Part shown: in pieces, positions 18,756-25,538 of the stretch | Layout: each line of letters starts with the position of its first letter | Position numbering within the stretch: position 1 is the first letter of the stretch | From: CAG-791 sp963650385 | GTDB taxonomy: Bacteria > Bacillota > Clostridia > Lachnospirales > Lachnospiraceae | Assembly: GCA_963650385.1 (NCBI GenBank) | Contig: CAVJLL010000002.1 | Span: 1-64,000 of the forward strand | DNA: 64,000 nucleotides | Direction: 5' to 3' | Made by a program: the position numbers and the translations under genes | Notes under the pieces: generated by a model | Seen by the model: only the letters and a program-made list of their open reading frames with translations | Databases searched by the model: none | Told to the model about the DNA's origin: nothing

Positions 18756-20666
18756 CTACAGGTTGACCCACATTTTTTTATAGTTCATGGATTCTCTGTC
18801 AAGAATCCGGATAATTTCTTCATTGATTTCCGGATACCTTGCACTGAGCCTGCGGACCTCGCGGCACGGAACCGACAGAACGGTTACCTCCTTCGATCCG
18901 GCAATCGCTGCGATCTCCGCCCTGGCTGCACCGACAAGCCCGGCCATCGAGAGAATTTCACCGGCTTTGCAGATCTTCACCGGATTATCCCATCCGTCCT
19001 TTGACCTGCAGACGAGCTCCGCATAACCGGATATCATGATCGGCAGGCTGTCAAGGCATGCATCTGCTCTGAAAATGCTGTCCGCTTCCTGATAGGTGCG
19101 AAGCTCCGCCTCTGCTGCCGCTGCCATCAGCTCATTCCACTCCACATTCCGGAAAACGGCTATCTTGCTCAGCAGCATCGTCTTTTTCAGATATTCCATC
19201 TGCTTGAGCTGCGCCGTATATTCAAACAATGCGGCATCAATTCTGTCGATCCGGCCGATCGGTATGTCCTCTTCCTGCAGGAAAATCTGATCGATCACCT
19301 TTTTATAGGTTTCTGCATACAGCTCAACAGTTTCCTTTGCAAACACCGCGCCGTTGTAGCCGATGCCCAGCTCCAGGCCTCCGGCGCCCTGCCGGATATA
19401 GACTGCCAGGTTCTCCGACAGATTGTCATAGGCTGTACCGCTCAGCAGCCTAAAGCCCGGAAGCTCCAGGCCCCCCGCCCGCATGGATTCATTTCCGGTA
19501 AAATTGTGGCAGTTCAGAATATGGTTGAAAAGAGGCGTCTTCCTCCCGATCGCTTCTCCAATCTGCTCCAGTGTACAGTGGGAATATTTCATGGATGCGG
19601 CGAAATCCTGCTGCACCTTCTTCGCTGTTTCTCCAAATGTCATCCCATCCTCTACATGTACCCGGACAGGCACAACCCGAATAAAGCCGCCCGGTATCAT
19701 CATGCTCTGCAGCGCTGCTGCATCTCTTCCGGAGGTAATGGCCCCGAATAGAATATCCGATCTGCCTGTGATCCGATTCAGCATGACGCCCCACGCCGCC
19801 TGAAGGAGGTTGTACAGCGTCACCTTATAGCGCTTCTGCCCCCCCTCCAACGCCTTTTGGGTATCCTCACAGAATCCCGTAAGATAGACCCGCTCGTCAA
19901 ACTCGTCCTTGCTGTCAATGATTCCGGGAAGGCGGATTTCCTCCGTCACTCCCTGGAGGTATTCCCTCCAGTAGCCAAGCTCCTCGTCAATATTCACGGA
20001 GCTTCGGTACGCGGCCAGCCTCTTAAAGGCGCCGTCCGCATCCGCCATCACTGCATGCTCAATGCCCAGTACATAGTCAATAAAAATATCCTTGATCAGA
20101 ATTCCGATGCTGGTCCCGTCACTGTTGATGTGCGGCTGGGAAATGATAAAGGCATACTCATTCTTGTTCGCCAGCTTCAGTACGGTAATTCGCAAAAGAG
20201 AATCGTTTTCAAGATCAAAGCCCCTGCGCCGGTCTGCTTCACAAAGAACTTCCAGCTTTTCCGGCAGATCCTCCTCGGAAACAGAGGACAGATCCCGGAA
20301 TATTATCTCTGCATTTCGTTTTTTCAGCTCCACGCAGTGCGGCCGGTCCATTCCCCTGTACACATAGGCAAACCGCAGGGCCTCCCGGTCCTCGCAAACC
20401 CTGTTTACCTTGTTCTCAAACTGTTCCGGAACGAGCTCCATTTCCGCCCGCAGCAGCATCTGCAGGAAAAAAGCAGACTTATTGTTCCTGCGCGCCTGGA
20501 GCATCCACTTCTGTCCCGGCTCCAGTTCGAGAATATCCTGAATGTTCTCCCCGTACTTTTGCCTGATTTTCAGAAGATCATTGGATGAGAGCTGCCGGTC
20601 TGTGTAGATATTCTTCGGTGCCGCATACGGTAAACTGCTGTTTGGATTAAATCCATATAGTGCCAT
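18756..20666 (-). CDS. Condensation domain fused to a cNMP-binding-like domain
   Basis: The 636-residue protein begins with a stand-alone NRPS condensation domain (about 45-480) containing QPHINSDGTSI, the HHxxxDG motif with the second His kept, and NCHNFTG/DILFGAITSGRD-type segments. Residues about 498-636 resemble a CRP-type cyclic-nucleotide-binding barrel: LLSKIAVFRNVEWNEL, SGYAELVCRS, then a phosphate-cassette-like stretch with GEILSMAGL and Arg in AARAE, and a closing LSARYPEINEEIIRIL. No DNA-binding helix-turn-helix follows. The start at 20666 fits the domain's beginning; the frame is open to 20729. A C domain that may sense a nucleotide is unusual. Whether the ligand site works cannot be judged here. 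Confidence 0.8.
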   Translation of the reverse strand: MALYGFNPNSSLPYAAPKNIYTDRQLSSNDLLKIRQKYGENIQDILELEPGQKWMLQARRNNKSAFFLQMLLRAEMELVPEQFENKVNRVCEDREALRFAYVYRGMDRPHCVELKKRNAEIIFRDLSSVSEEDLPEKLEVLCEADRRRGFDLENDSLLRITVLKLANKNEYAFIISQPHINSDGTSIGILIKDIFIDYVLGIEHAVMADADGAFKRLAAYRSSVNIDEELGYWREYLQGVTEEIRLPGIIDSKDEFDERVYLTGFCEDTQKALEGGQKRYKVTLYNLLQAAWGVMLNRITGRSDILFGAITSGRDAAALQSMMIPGGFIRVVPVRVHVEDGMTFGETAKKVQQDFAASMKYSHCTLEQIGEAIGRKTPLFNHILNCHNFTGNESMRAGGLELPGFRLLSGTAYDNLSENLAVYIRQGAGGLELGIGYNGAVFAKETVELYAETYKKVIDQIFLQEEDIPIGRIDRIDAALFEYTAQLKQMEYLKKTMLLSKIAVFRNVEWNELMAAAAEAELRTYQEADSIFRADACLDSLPIMISGYAELVCRSKDGWDNPVKICKAGEILSMAGLVGAARAEIAAIAGSKEVTVLSVPCREVRRLSARYPEINEEIIRILDRESMNYKKMWVNL

Positions 20667-20708
20667 GCCTTCATCGTCCTTCCGTTCAGGTTGACCCCGC
20701 CTGTGTAC

Positions 20709-20749
20709 AAAACCGGCTGTCCTTTGCATAGCATATGCGGGACAGCCGG
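20709..20749 (-). terminator. Intra-operon terminator-like hairpin
   Basis: A perfect 10-bp stem CCGGCTGTCC/GGACAGCCGG (20749-20740 with 20722-20713, minus strand) is followed by TTTT at 20712-20709. The 17-nt loop contains GCATATGC. It lies 27 bases after the stop codon of the repeat-carrier gene and before the start of the next operon gene, so it could let that first gene be transcribed in excess of the rest. Confidence 0.65.
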
Positions 20750-20775
20750 CTCTGGCTCAGATTGTTCAGGTGCAG

Positions 20776-22167
20776 TTATTTGAGGCAGGGAATCAGTTCG
20801 TCAAAGGTGGAGTGCATGTAAATGTCCTTAAGATCCAGCTGATACCCATCCTCTGCGCACCGTGTAACCATCTTCACGGTGTCAAAGGAGGTGAGTCCCT
20901 GCGCAAAGAAATCCTCATCCTTGTTGAAGGTCGGAAGAATGCTCTTCATGACGCGCATCAGCGACTCTTCCGGCGTCACCTTTTTCTCCGTCAGGCTGGC
21001 TTTGTTGATTTTAATCACATTCGGATTATCGACAGGTGCTTCCAGCGGATGAGACAGGTACTTCTGAATCTGCGGAGGCATTGCCTGCTGACCTGCTGCC
21101 GGCGTGCATGCCTGCTGATTGCCTGTCGGCGTGCAGACTTGCTGGCCGTAGGCCGGAGTGCATGTCTGCTGACCGTAAGCCGGAGTGCACACCTGCTGGC
21201 CGTAAAACGGAGTGCACACCTGCTGGCCGTAGGCCGGAGTGCAAATCTGCTGGCCGTAGACCGGAGTGCATACCTGCTGGCCGTAGGCCGGAGTGCAAAT
21301 CTGCTGGCCGTAGACCGGAGTGCATACCTGCTGGCCGTAGGCCGGAGTGCAAATCTGCTGGCCGTAGACCGGAGTGCATACCTGCTGGCCGTAGGCCGGA
21401 GTGCAAATCTGCTGGCCGTAGACCGGAGTGCATACCTGCTGGCCGTAGGCCGGAGTGCAAATCTGCTGGCCGTAGACCGGAGTGCATACCTGCTGACCGT
21501 AGACCGGAGTGCACACCTGCTGGCCATAAAACGGTGTGCAAACCTGCTGACCGTAGACCGGAGTGCATGCCTGCTGGTCTCCCGCCGGCGTGCATGCCTG
21601 CTGATTCCCTGCCGGCGTGCATGCCTGCTGGTCTCCCGCCGGCGTGCATGCCTGCTGGTCTCCTGCCGGCGTGCATGCCTGCTGATCTCCCGCCGGCGTG
21701 CATGCCTGCTGATCCCCTGCCGGCGTGCATGCCTGCTGATCCCCTGCCGGCGTGCATGCCTGCTGATCTCCCGCCGGCGTGCATGCCTGCTGATCTCCCG
21801 CCGGCGTGCATGCCTGCTGATTCCCTACAGTGCCGAATGCCAGTCCCCTCTTTTCTGCCGCCTCGGCCTCCTCTACACTCGAAAATCCCATTTCCTTTGC
21901 AGCAATGTCCTTGGTAAGCATTGCCTCCGGAACGTATACCGGCTCCGTTTCAACCAGCTTCTCTGCAATCTCGCCAAACGAAGATGCAGTAAAAATATCA
22001 GCAAGGTCCAGCTTCACACCCTTCTGAATCAGCCATGCAGACAGCTGAACAGCCATGATGGAATCTCCGCCGGCCTCAAAAAAATCTGTATCATCAGACA
22101 CCTCTTCCGTCTGAAACACTTCCTTCCAGGCTTCTGTCAGCAGCTCCTTCATTTTTTCCTGTGTCAT
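20776..22167 (-). CDS. Twin carrier protein with 27 Cys-Thr-Pro nonapeptide repeats
   Basis: This 463-residue protein is the first gene of the NRPS operon. Residues about 1-75 are a peptidyl carrier domain with FFEAGGDSIMAVQLS. Residues 117-359 are 27 tandem nine-residue units: ten of the type DQQACTPAG, then 17 of the type GQQ(V/I)CTP(V/A)YG. Residues about 370-463 form a second carrier-like domain with DEDFFAQGLTSFDTVKMV, where Ser of LTSF is at the phosphopantetheine position. It has a good ribosome binding site (AGGAGG) and promoter. Other frames through the repeat are open only because the unit is 27 bases; the carrier domains fix the true frame. Each unit has one Cys and one Thr-Pro. 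Function of the repeat is unknown. Confidence 0.85.
   Translation of the reverse strand: MTQEKMKELLTEAWKEVFQTEEVSDDTDFFEAGGDSIMAVQLSAWLIQKGVKLDLADIFTASSFGEIAEKLVETEPVYVPEAMLTKDIAAKEMGFSSVEEAEAAEKRGLAFGTVGNQQACTPAGDQQACTPAGDQQACTPAGDQQACTPAGDQQACTPAGDQQACTPAGDQQACTPAGDQQACTPAGNQQACTPAGDQQACTPVYGQQVCTPFYGQQVCTPVYGQQVCTPVYGQQICTPAYGQQVCTPVYGQQICTPAYGQQVCTPVYGQQICTPAYGQQVCTPVYGQQICTPAYGQQVCTPVYGQQICTPAYGQQVCTPFYGQQVCTPAYGQQTCTPAYGQQVCTPTGNQQACTPAAGQQAMPPQIQKYLSHPLEAPVDNPNVIKINKASLTEKKVTPEESLMRVMKSILPTFNKDEDFFAQGLTSFDTVKMVTRCAEDGYQLDLKDIYMHSTFDELIPCLK
21091..21819 (-). repeat. 27 x 27-bp tandem repeat (coding)
   Basis: The repeat covers the Cys-rich centre of the twin carrier gene. The part nearest the promoter (about 21560-21819) has ten units close to each other in sequence; the remainder has 17 units of a second type. 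All units are whole multiples of three, so unit gain or loss keeps the frame. Confidence 0.95.
21240..21509 (-). repeat. Higher-order 54-bp repeat, five copies
   Basis: Within the second repeat type, pairs of units (QQVCTPVYG + QQICTPAYG) form a 54-bp period. Reading along the plus strand, four consecutive 54-bp blocks from 21240 are identical and the fifth differs by two bases near its end. This implies recent duplication or gene conversion. Confidence 0.9.
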
Positions 22168-22216
22168 CGCAAACCTCCTGTGTGCAGTTATAATGGTGAA
22201 TGACTTGTAATTACTA

Positions 22217-22245
22217 ATTTTAACTCATTAGGCCATATTCAACAA
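22217..22245 (-). promoter_or_regulatory. Promoter of the NRPS-like operon
   Basis: On the minus strand TTGTTG (22245-22240) is followed after exactly 17 bases by TAAAAT (22222-22217). The expected start of transcription is about 42 bases upstream of the first gene, which has CACAGGAGG before its ATG. The surrounding 130-bp divergent region is AT-rich compared with the flanking genes. Confidence 0.65.
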
Positions 22246-22297
22246 AATAAAACAAGGAAAACTGTGTTAAATTTGTAACATCAGGAGATTCTAAACT

Positions 22298-23941
22298 ATG
22301 AACACCAACAAGAAGACCCTCACCACCTGCCTCCTCTCCACACTGGCCATCGGCCTTGCGGCCCACGCCGCCGGCATGCTCGGCGGCATTTCCTTTCACG
22401 ACGACGTCGTCTGCACCTACGATGTCGGTGCAACGCACATCTTCGGCCGTTTTACGCTGGGGCTTCTGGGGAAGCTGACGCGCTTGCCGTTCGGCGGGAG
22501 CAATTACAGCCTCCCCTGGTTCAACGGTCTCCTCTCGCTCCTTCTGATCGCCGCCGGCGCATGGCTGATCGTGCGTGCGCTGCGCATCGAGAACCGGCTG
22601 CTGCAGATTCTGACCTGCGGCATTCTGGCAGTGTTTCCTGTGGTCACCGCCACCTTTGCCTATTGGTTTACCGCTCCCTATTACATGCTGGCATTCTTCA
22701 TGGCATGCCTTTGCGGCGTGTGGCTGACGAAAAGAGGACCGCATCCCATCCTCACCTTTCTCCTCGCCGTGCTCCTCGGGGCGCTCATGATCGGCATCTA
22801 CCAGGCGTACCTTCCCGTCATGCTCTCTCTGGAGGTTCTGCTCCTCCTGGATCGGGAGATTGTTTCCATTCAGCAGGATGCCGCCGGCCTCCTCGCTTCC
22901 TCCGCTTCTTCGTCAGCGGATCGGAATCCCAACCGTAGTTTTAGAGAGAGCATCAAGGAAAGCATCTGGTTTTCATGGCTGCGGGCACTTGCCGGCACTG
23001 CAGGGAGTCTCGGTCTGTATCTTCTTCTGATGCGTCTGTCCCTTTCGGCAACCGGAAAGGAGCTCTATGCCTATCGCGGGCTGGACACACTGGGAGCCGG
23101 TCATTTCGGATATCTGACCAGAATCGGCATGGCCTACCGCATGTTTTTTAACCCGGAAAGCTTTCTGCCGTACCGCGGAAGCGACGATTACCTTCTCTTT
23201 ATGTGGTCCATGAAGTGGGGATACCGGCTCCTGATCGCCGCCATTGTCCTGATGAGCGCCGCAGTGATTCTGCGGATGTGCCGCAAGACCTCCCTCCGGA
23301 AGACTTCCCTCGCGCGACTTCTGATTCTGCTCCTCGTGTTCCCGGCGGCCGCCAATTTTATTTTCGTTATGACGGATTTTGATGTCTACTCGCTGATGCT
23401 GTACGGCGAGGTGATGATCTTCGTTCTGGCAATCTGGCTGGTGCAGGCGATGCAGACGCTTTTCTCCGGCTCTTCGGCCGCCCCGGCCCGGCTTCTGCAG
23501 CGGTTTTCCTGCGCCGCGGCCGCTCTGGTCCTGTATGCGGTCCTCTTCTATGTCCGCTATGACAATCTGTGCTATTACAAGGCCGGACGCATGCAGGAGG
23601 CCGCCGTCTCCTACGGCAATGTGCTGATCGCCAGGATTCAATCACTGGAGGGCTACGATCCTTCACTTCCTGTCTGCTTCCTCAATGAATTCGAGAAGGA
23701 TACGACCGGCTTTGCCGCCGATGAGGAGCTCTCCCGCGTGTCTTTAACACCCTACGGCGGGAGCGAGATCATCAATGATTATTCCTGGGTCAGCTTTCTG
23801 CGGGTGCACTGCGGATTCGCGCCGGATGTGGCGGAGGACTACGGGCAGTATGACGATTACGTCGTGTCGCAGGACATGCCGCGGTATCCCGCAGGCGGAT
23901 CCATACGGATTGTGGATGGGGTTATTGTGGTGAGGTTCTGA
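22298..23941 (+). CDS. GtrII-like membrane glucosyltransferase
   Basis: A 547-residue polytopic membrane protein with roughly ten hydrophobic segments. The N-terminal outward loop has GISFHDDVVCTYDVGATHIFGR, which matches the DD...GR pattern of GtrII-type glucosyltransferases; the C terminus is a soluble domain of about 120 residues. GtrII enzymes add glucose from a lipid-linked donor to a surface polymer outside the membrane. It is the only rightward gene in the first 31 kb, divergent from the NRPS operon, with AGGAG ten bases before the ATG. Similar proteins occur at 56817-58505. The acceptor is unknown. Confidence 0.75.
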   Translation: MNTNKKTLTTCLLSTLAIGLAAHAAGMLGGISFHDDVVCTYDVGATHIFGRFTLGLLGKLTRLPFGGSNYSLPWFNGLLSLLLIAAGAWLIVRALRIENRLLQILTCGILAVFPVVTATFAYWFTAPYYMLAFFMACLCGVWLTKRGPHPILTFLLAVLLGALMIGIYQAYLPVMLSLEVLLLLDREIVSIQQDAAGLLASSASSSADRNPNRSFRESIKESIWFSWLRALAGTAGSLGLYLLLMRLSLSATGKELYAYRGLDTLGAGHFGYLTRIGMAYRMFFNPESFLPYRGSDDYLLFMWSMKWGYRLLIAAIVLMSAAVILRMCRKTSLRKTSLARLLILLLVFPAAANFIFVMTDFDVYSLMLYGEVMIFVLAIWLVQAMQTLFSGSSAAPARLLQRFSCAAAALVLYAVLFYVRYDNLCYYKAGRMQEAAVSYGNVLIARIQSLEGYDPSLPVCFLNEFEKDTTGFAADEELSRVSLTPYGGSEIINDYSWVSFLRVHCGFAPDVAEDYGQYDDYVVSQDMPRYPAGGSIRIVDGVIVVRF

Positions 23942-23980
23942 ATAATTGTCTATTTATCACCCATCTCGAATTTGATACTC

Positions 23981-24226
23981 GAAAATGCCCGATGGCATTT
24001 TCTCCTATCTTGGAGTGATTGCCGGCAAAGCCGCCAATACACTCCGTGCTGCGGAGAAACCGCATACGCGGATTTCTCCTTGCATTCGCAAATCCTCGAT
24101 ACGGCTGGCCATGAGGCCGACACTCGAAGGCGCTATCGCCGCCTTCTCCTGTTTGGCCTTGGCCGCCTGCCAATTTCAATCGTGAATTTGCCTGCAAGCA
24201 GTCAATTCACGTTGAAATGTGGCAGG
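23981..24226. repeat. Array of five hairpins, including repeat B copy
   Basis: Consecutive stems are GAAAATGCC/GGCATTTTC (23981-24002), GGAGTG/CACTCC with an inner GGC/GCC (24012-24045), GGAGAAA/TTTCTCC (24053-24079), GAAGGCG/CGCCTTC (24126-24146), and CCTGCCA...ATTTCAATCGTGAATT with AATTCACGTTGAAAT...TGGCAGG (24166-24226). The last is shared with 53789-53857 and, degenerate, 1851-1911. No convincing protein is encoded on either strand. It follows the GtrII-like gene and may be a structured transcript end or a mobile non-coding element. Confidence 0.7.
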
Positions 24227-24249
24227 TGCTAAACAGATACAATAATTAC

Positions 24250-24281
24250 AAAAGCGCCCTGGCTTGTTCAACCAGGACGCT
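24250..24281 (-). terminator. Terminator of the tRNA-Leu pair
   Basis: Minus-strand AGCGTCCTGG pairs with CCAGGGCGCT (one G-U) across a 9-nt loop and is followed by TTTTG. It lies nine bases after the 3' end of the second tRNA. Confidence 0.75.
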
Positions 24282-24289
24282 CTCTTCTC

Positions 24290-24373
24290 TGCGGGAGATG
24301 GGACTTGAACCCACACGGCCTTGCAGTCACAAGAACCTTAATCTTGCTCGTCTACCAATTCCGACACTCCCGC
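24290..24373 (-). tRNA. tRNA-Leu, anticodon AAG
   Basis: A class II tRNA of 84 nt including the discriminator A, no CCA encoded. The acceptor stem is GCGGGAG/CTCCCGC, the D arm has GGAATTGGTAGAC, and the anticodon arm CAAGA-TTAAGGT-TCTTG gives anticodon AAG. A long variable arm and GGTTCAAGTCC T-loop follow. A34 implies inosine at the wobble position. Bacteria usually confine A34 to tRNA-Arg(ACG), although some Firmicutes have more. Confidence 0.93.
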
Positions 24374-24421
24374 ATATTCAATTATATGCTTCCAACCGGC
24401 ACTGCCGATTCATAAAAGCAG

Positions 24422-24505
24422 TGCAGAAGAAGGGACTTGAACCCTCACGACATTGCTGCCACAGGCACCTGAAGCCTGCGCGTCTACCAATTCCGCCACT
24501 TCTGC
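24422..24505 (-). tRNA. tRNA-Leu, anticodon CAG
   Basis: An 84-nt class II tRNA with acceptor GCAGAAG/CTTCTGC (with the adjoining pairs), D arm GGAATTGGTAGAC and anticodon arm CAGGC-TTCAGGT-GCCTG, giving anticodon CAG. A long variable arm and GGTTCAAGTCC follow. CCA is not encoded. It lies 48 bases upstream of tRNA-Leu(AAG), likely in the same transcript. Confidence 0.93.
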
Positions 24506-24516
24506 AAGCAAGATGT

Positions 24517-24545
24517 ATACTACCGCACATCCTGCCCTGTGTCAA
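24517..24545 (-). promoter_or_regulatory. Promoter of the tRNA-Leu pair
   Basis: A perfect TTGACA (24545-24540) and TAGTAT (24522-24517) are spaced by 17 bases on the minus strand, just upstream of tRNA-Leu(CAG). This is the best promoter match in the window. Confidence 0.85.
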
Positions 24546-24659
24546 ACACAAATGGGCGCTTTGCTGTTCTGAATTTTACCGCAATTATCTGACAAAGCGA
24601 TTAATTTCTTATCTGCCACCGCTGCCCGACGACGATTCCGGCAAGCTGCCATCACGCCG

Positions 24660-24705
24660 TTACTGCACAAACGTCAGCCAGCGACGGGTCCTGGCGAAAT
24701 TGTCC
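24660..24705. repeat. Dispersed repeat A, copy 2 (inside a coding end)
   Basis: The 46 bases match copy 1 at 8-54 in inverted orientation, apart from several substitutions and one extra base. They supply the last 14 codons and the stop codon of the GNAT remnant (DNFARTRRWLTFVQ). Confidence 0.8.
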
Positions 24706-25196
24706 GTCTGGAGATGCTTCTCATTTGCCGCAAATGTTCTGTATGTCGTTCCGGTGCTCTCAGGTTTTCTCACATCACTTTCAGCAACTGAATCAATTGG
24801 TGAGACTGTTGTGCCGTCACTGTAGTTCTTTCCCAGCTGCGCGATAAGATATGCCGACAACGTATATGTACCATTCTCTTCATCCAATTCACTTACCCTG
24901 GCAATTCTCTTTTTCATGGTATTGCTGAAGCCATCTGCATTGATGGTAATCGGCTTAATTGTCAATGTAAAATACCCCACCAGCGATGCATCCTCATCAG
25001 AAAACACCAGATACGTTACCGACTGATTTTTCCTGGTAAATTCAATCGATTGTTCTTTTAAAAATCTCTCTACATCCGGATTCTTACCGCACAAAAAATC
25101 GGAAAGGATGTACCGTAACTCATCCTCTCCGAGATCTTTATCATCAGTGGCAGACAAGTATTCACGAATGTTAAAGACAGTTATGTCCTTAAGCAT
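24660..25196 (-). pseudogene. GNAT-type toxin, C-terminally truncated
   Basis: The 178-residue product begins like small GNAT acetyltransferases that act as toxins on aminoacyl-tRNA: MLKDITVFNIREYL, NQSVTYLVFSDEDASLVGYFTLTIKPI and SAYLIAQLGKNYSDG. After about residue 125 the family would continue with ITG.ELL, acetyl-CoA loop and GF-containing C-terminal strands. Instead there is unrelated sequence ending in a copy of dispersed repeat A. The acetyl-CoA-binding segment therefore seems missing and the toxin is probably inactive. It overlaps the antitoxin gene by eight bases. The family assignment is from recognised N-terminal sequence and gene order. Confidence 0.65.
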
Positions 25197-25383
25197 TTGC
25201 CTTCTTCCTTTTTGCCATAAACTTCTTTACTTCATCAGAGCCTCTTAAATAAGTGATTTTTAAGTCCGGCGTTGGGACTCTGTGAAGAGATTCCTGATAG
25301 GATTCTTCTATGGCATTTGCAAATTTCTCCGCCTGTCTTTGACCGGAAATGACAAAGTTTTTGGTAATGCTTGAAGTTGCCAT
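25189..25383 (-). CDS. Antitoxin of the GNAT toxin pair
   Basis: A 64-residue protein, MATSSITKNFVISGQRQAEKF at the N terminus, with a C-terminal region TPDLKITYLRGSDEVKKFM likely to contact the toxin. It resembles short clostridial antitoxins that precede GNAT toxins. The ATG at 25383 follows AAGGGGGTG by six bases, whereas the frame extends upstream to 25425 without a ribosome binding site. The gene seems intact although the toxin is truncated. No DNA-binding motif can be assigned with certainty. Confidence 0.7.
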   Translation of the reverse strand: MATSSITKNFVISGQRQAEKFANAIEESYQESLHRVPTPDLKITYLRGSDEVKKFMAKRKKANA

Positions 25384-25538
25384 ATCTAACACCCCCTTTT
25401 CCCTAGTATAGCTTATGCCTTTCAAAGTTACTCCTTACCTGTACGATGTTTGGAGTGAAGTCACAACAGCCCGAGAGGAACTCTCTATGAATATCTTAAA
25501 CACCACGTTCTTGAAAAGCAATAAGCGCGCAAGGAACT

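Noticed and set aside
21091..21819. Tandem 27-bp repeats as a possible CRISPR array
   Set aside because: Units are contiguous with no unique spacers, keep the reading frame and lie inside a gene; no cas genes are present.
20770..22203. Long open frames on the plus strand and in other minus frames across the Cys-rich repeat (up to 477 residues)
   Set aside because: A 27-bp repeat unit without stops stays open in several frames. Only the minus frame 20776-22167 has carrier domains at both ends, a ribosome binding site and a promoter.
23922..24197. 91-residue minus frame over the hairpin array
   Set aside because: The sequence is dominated by inverted repeats and gives no plausible domain; the hairpin explanation fits better.
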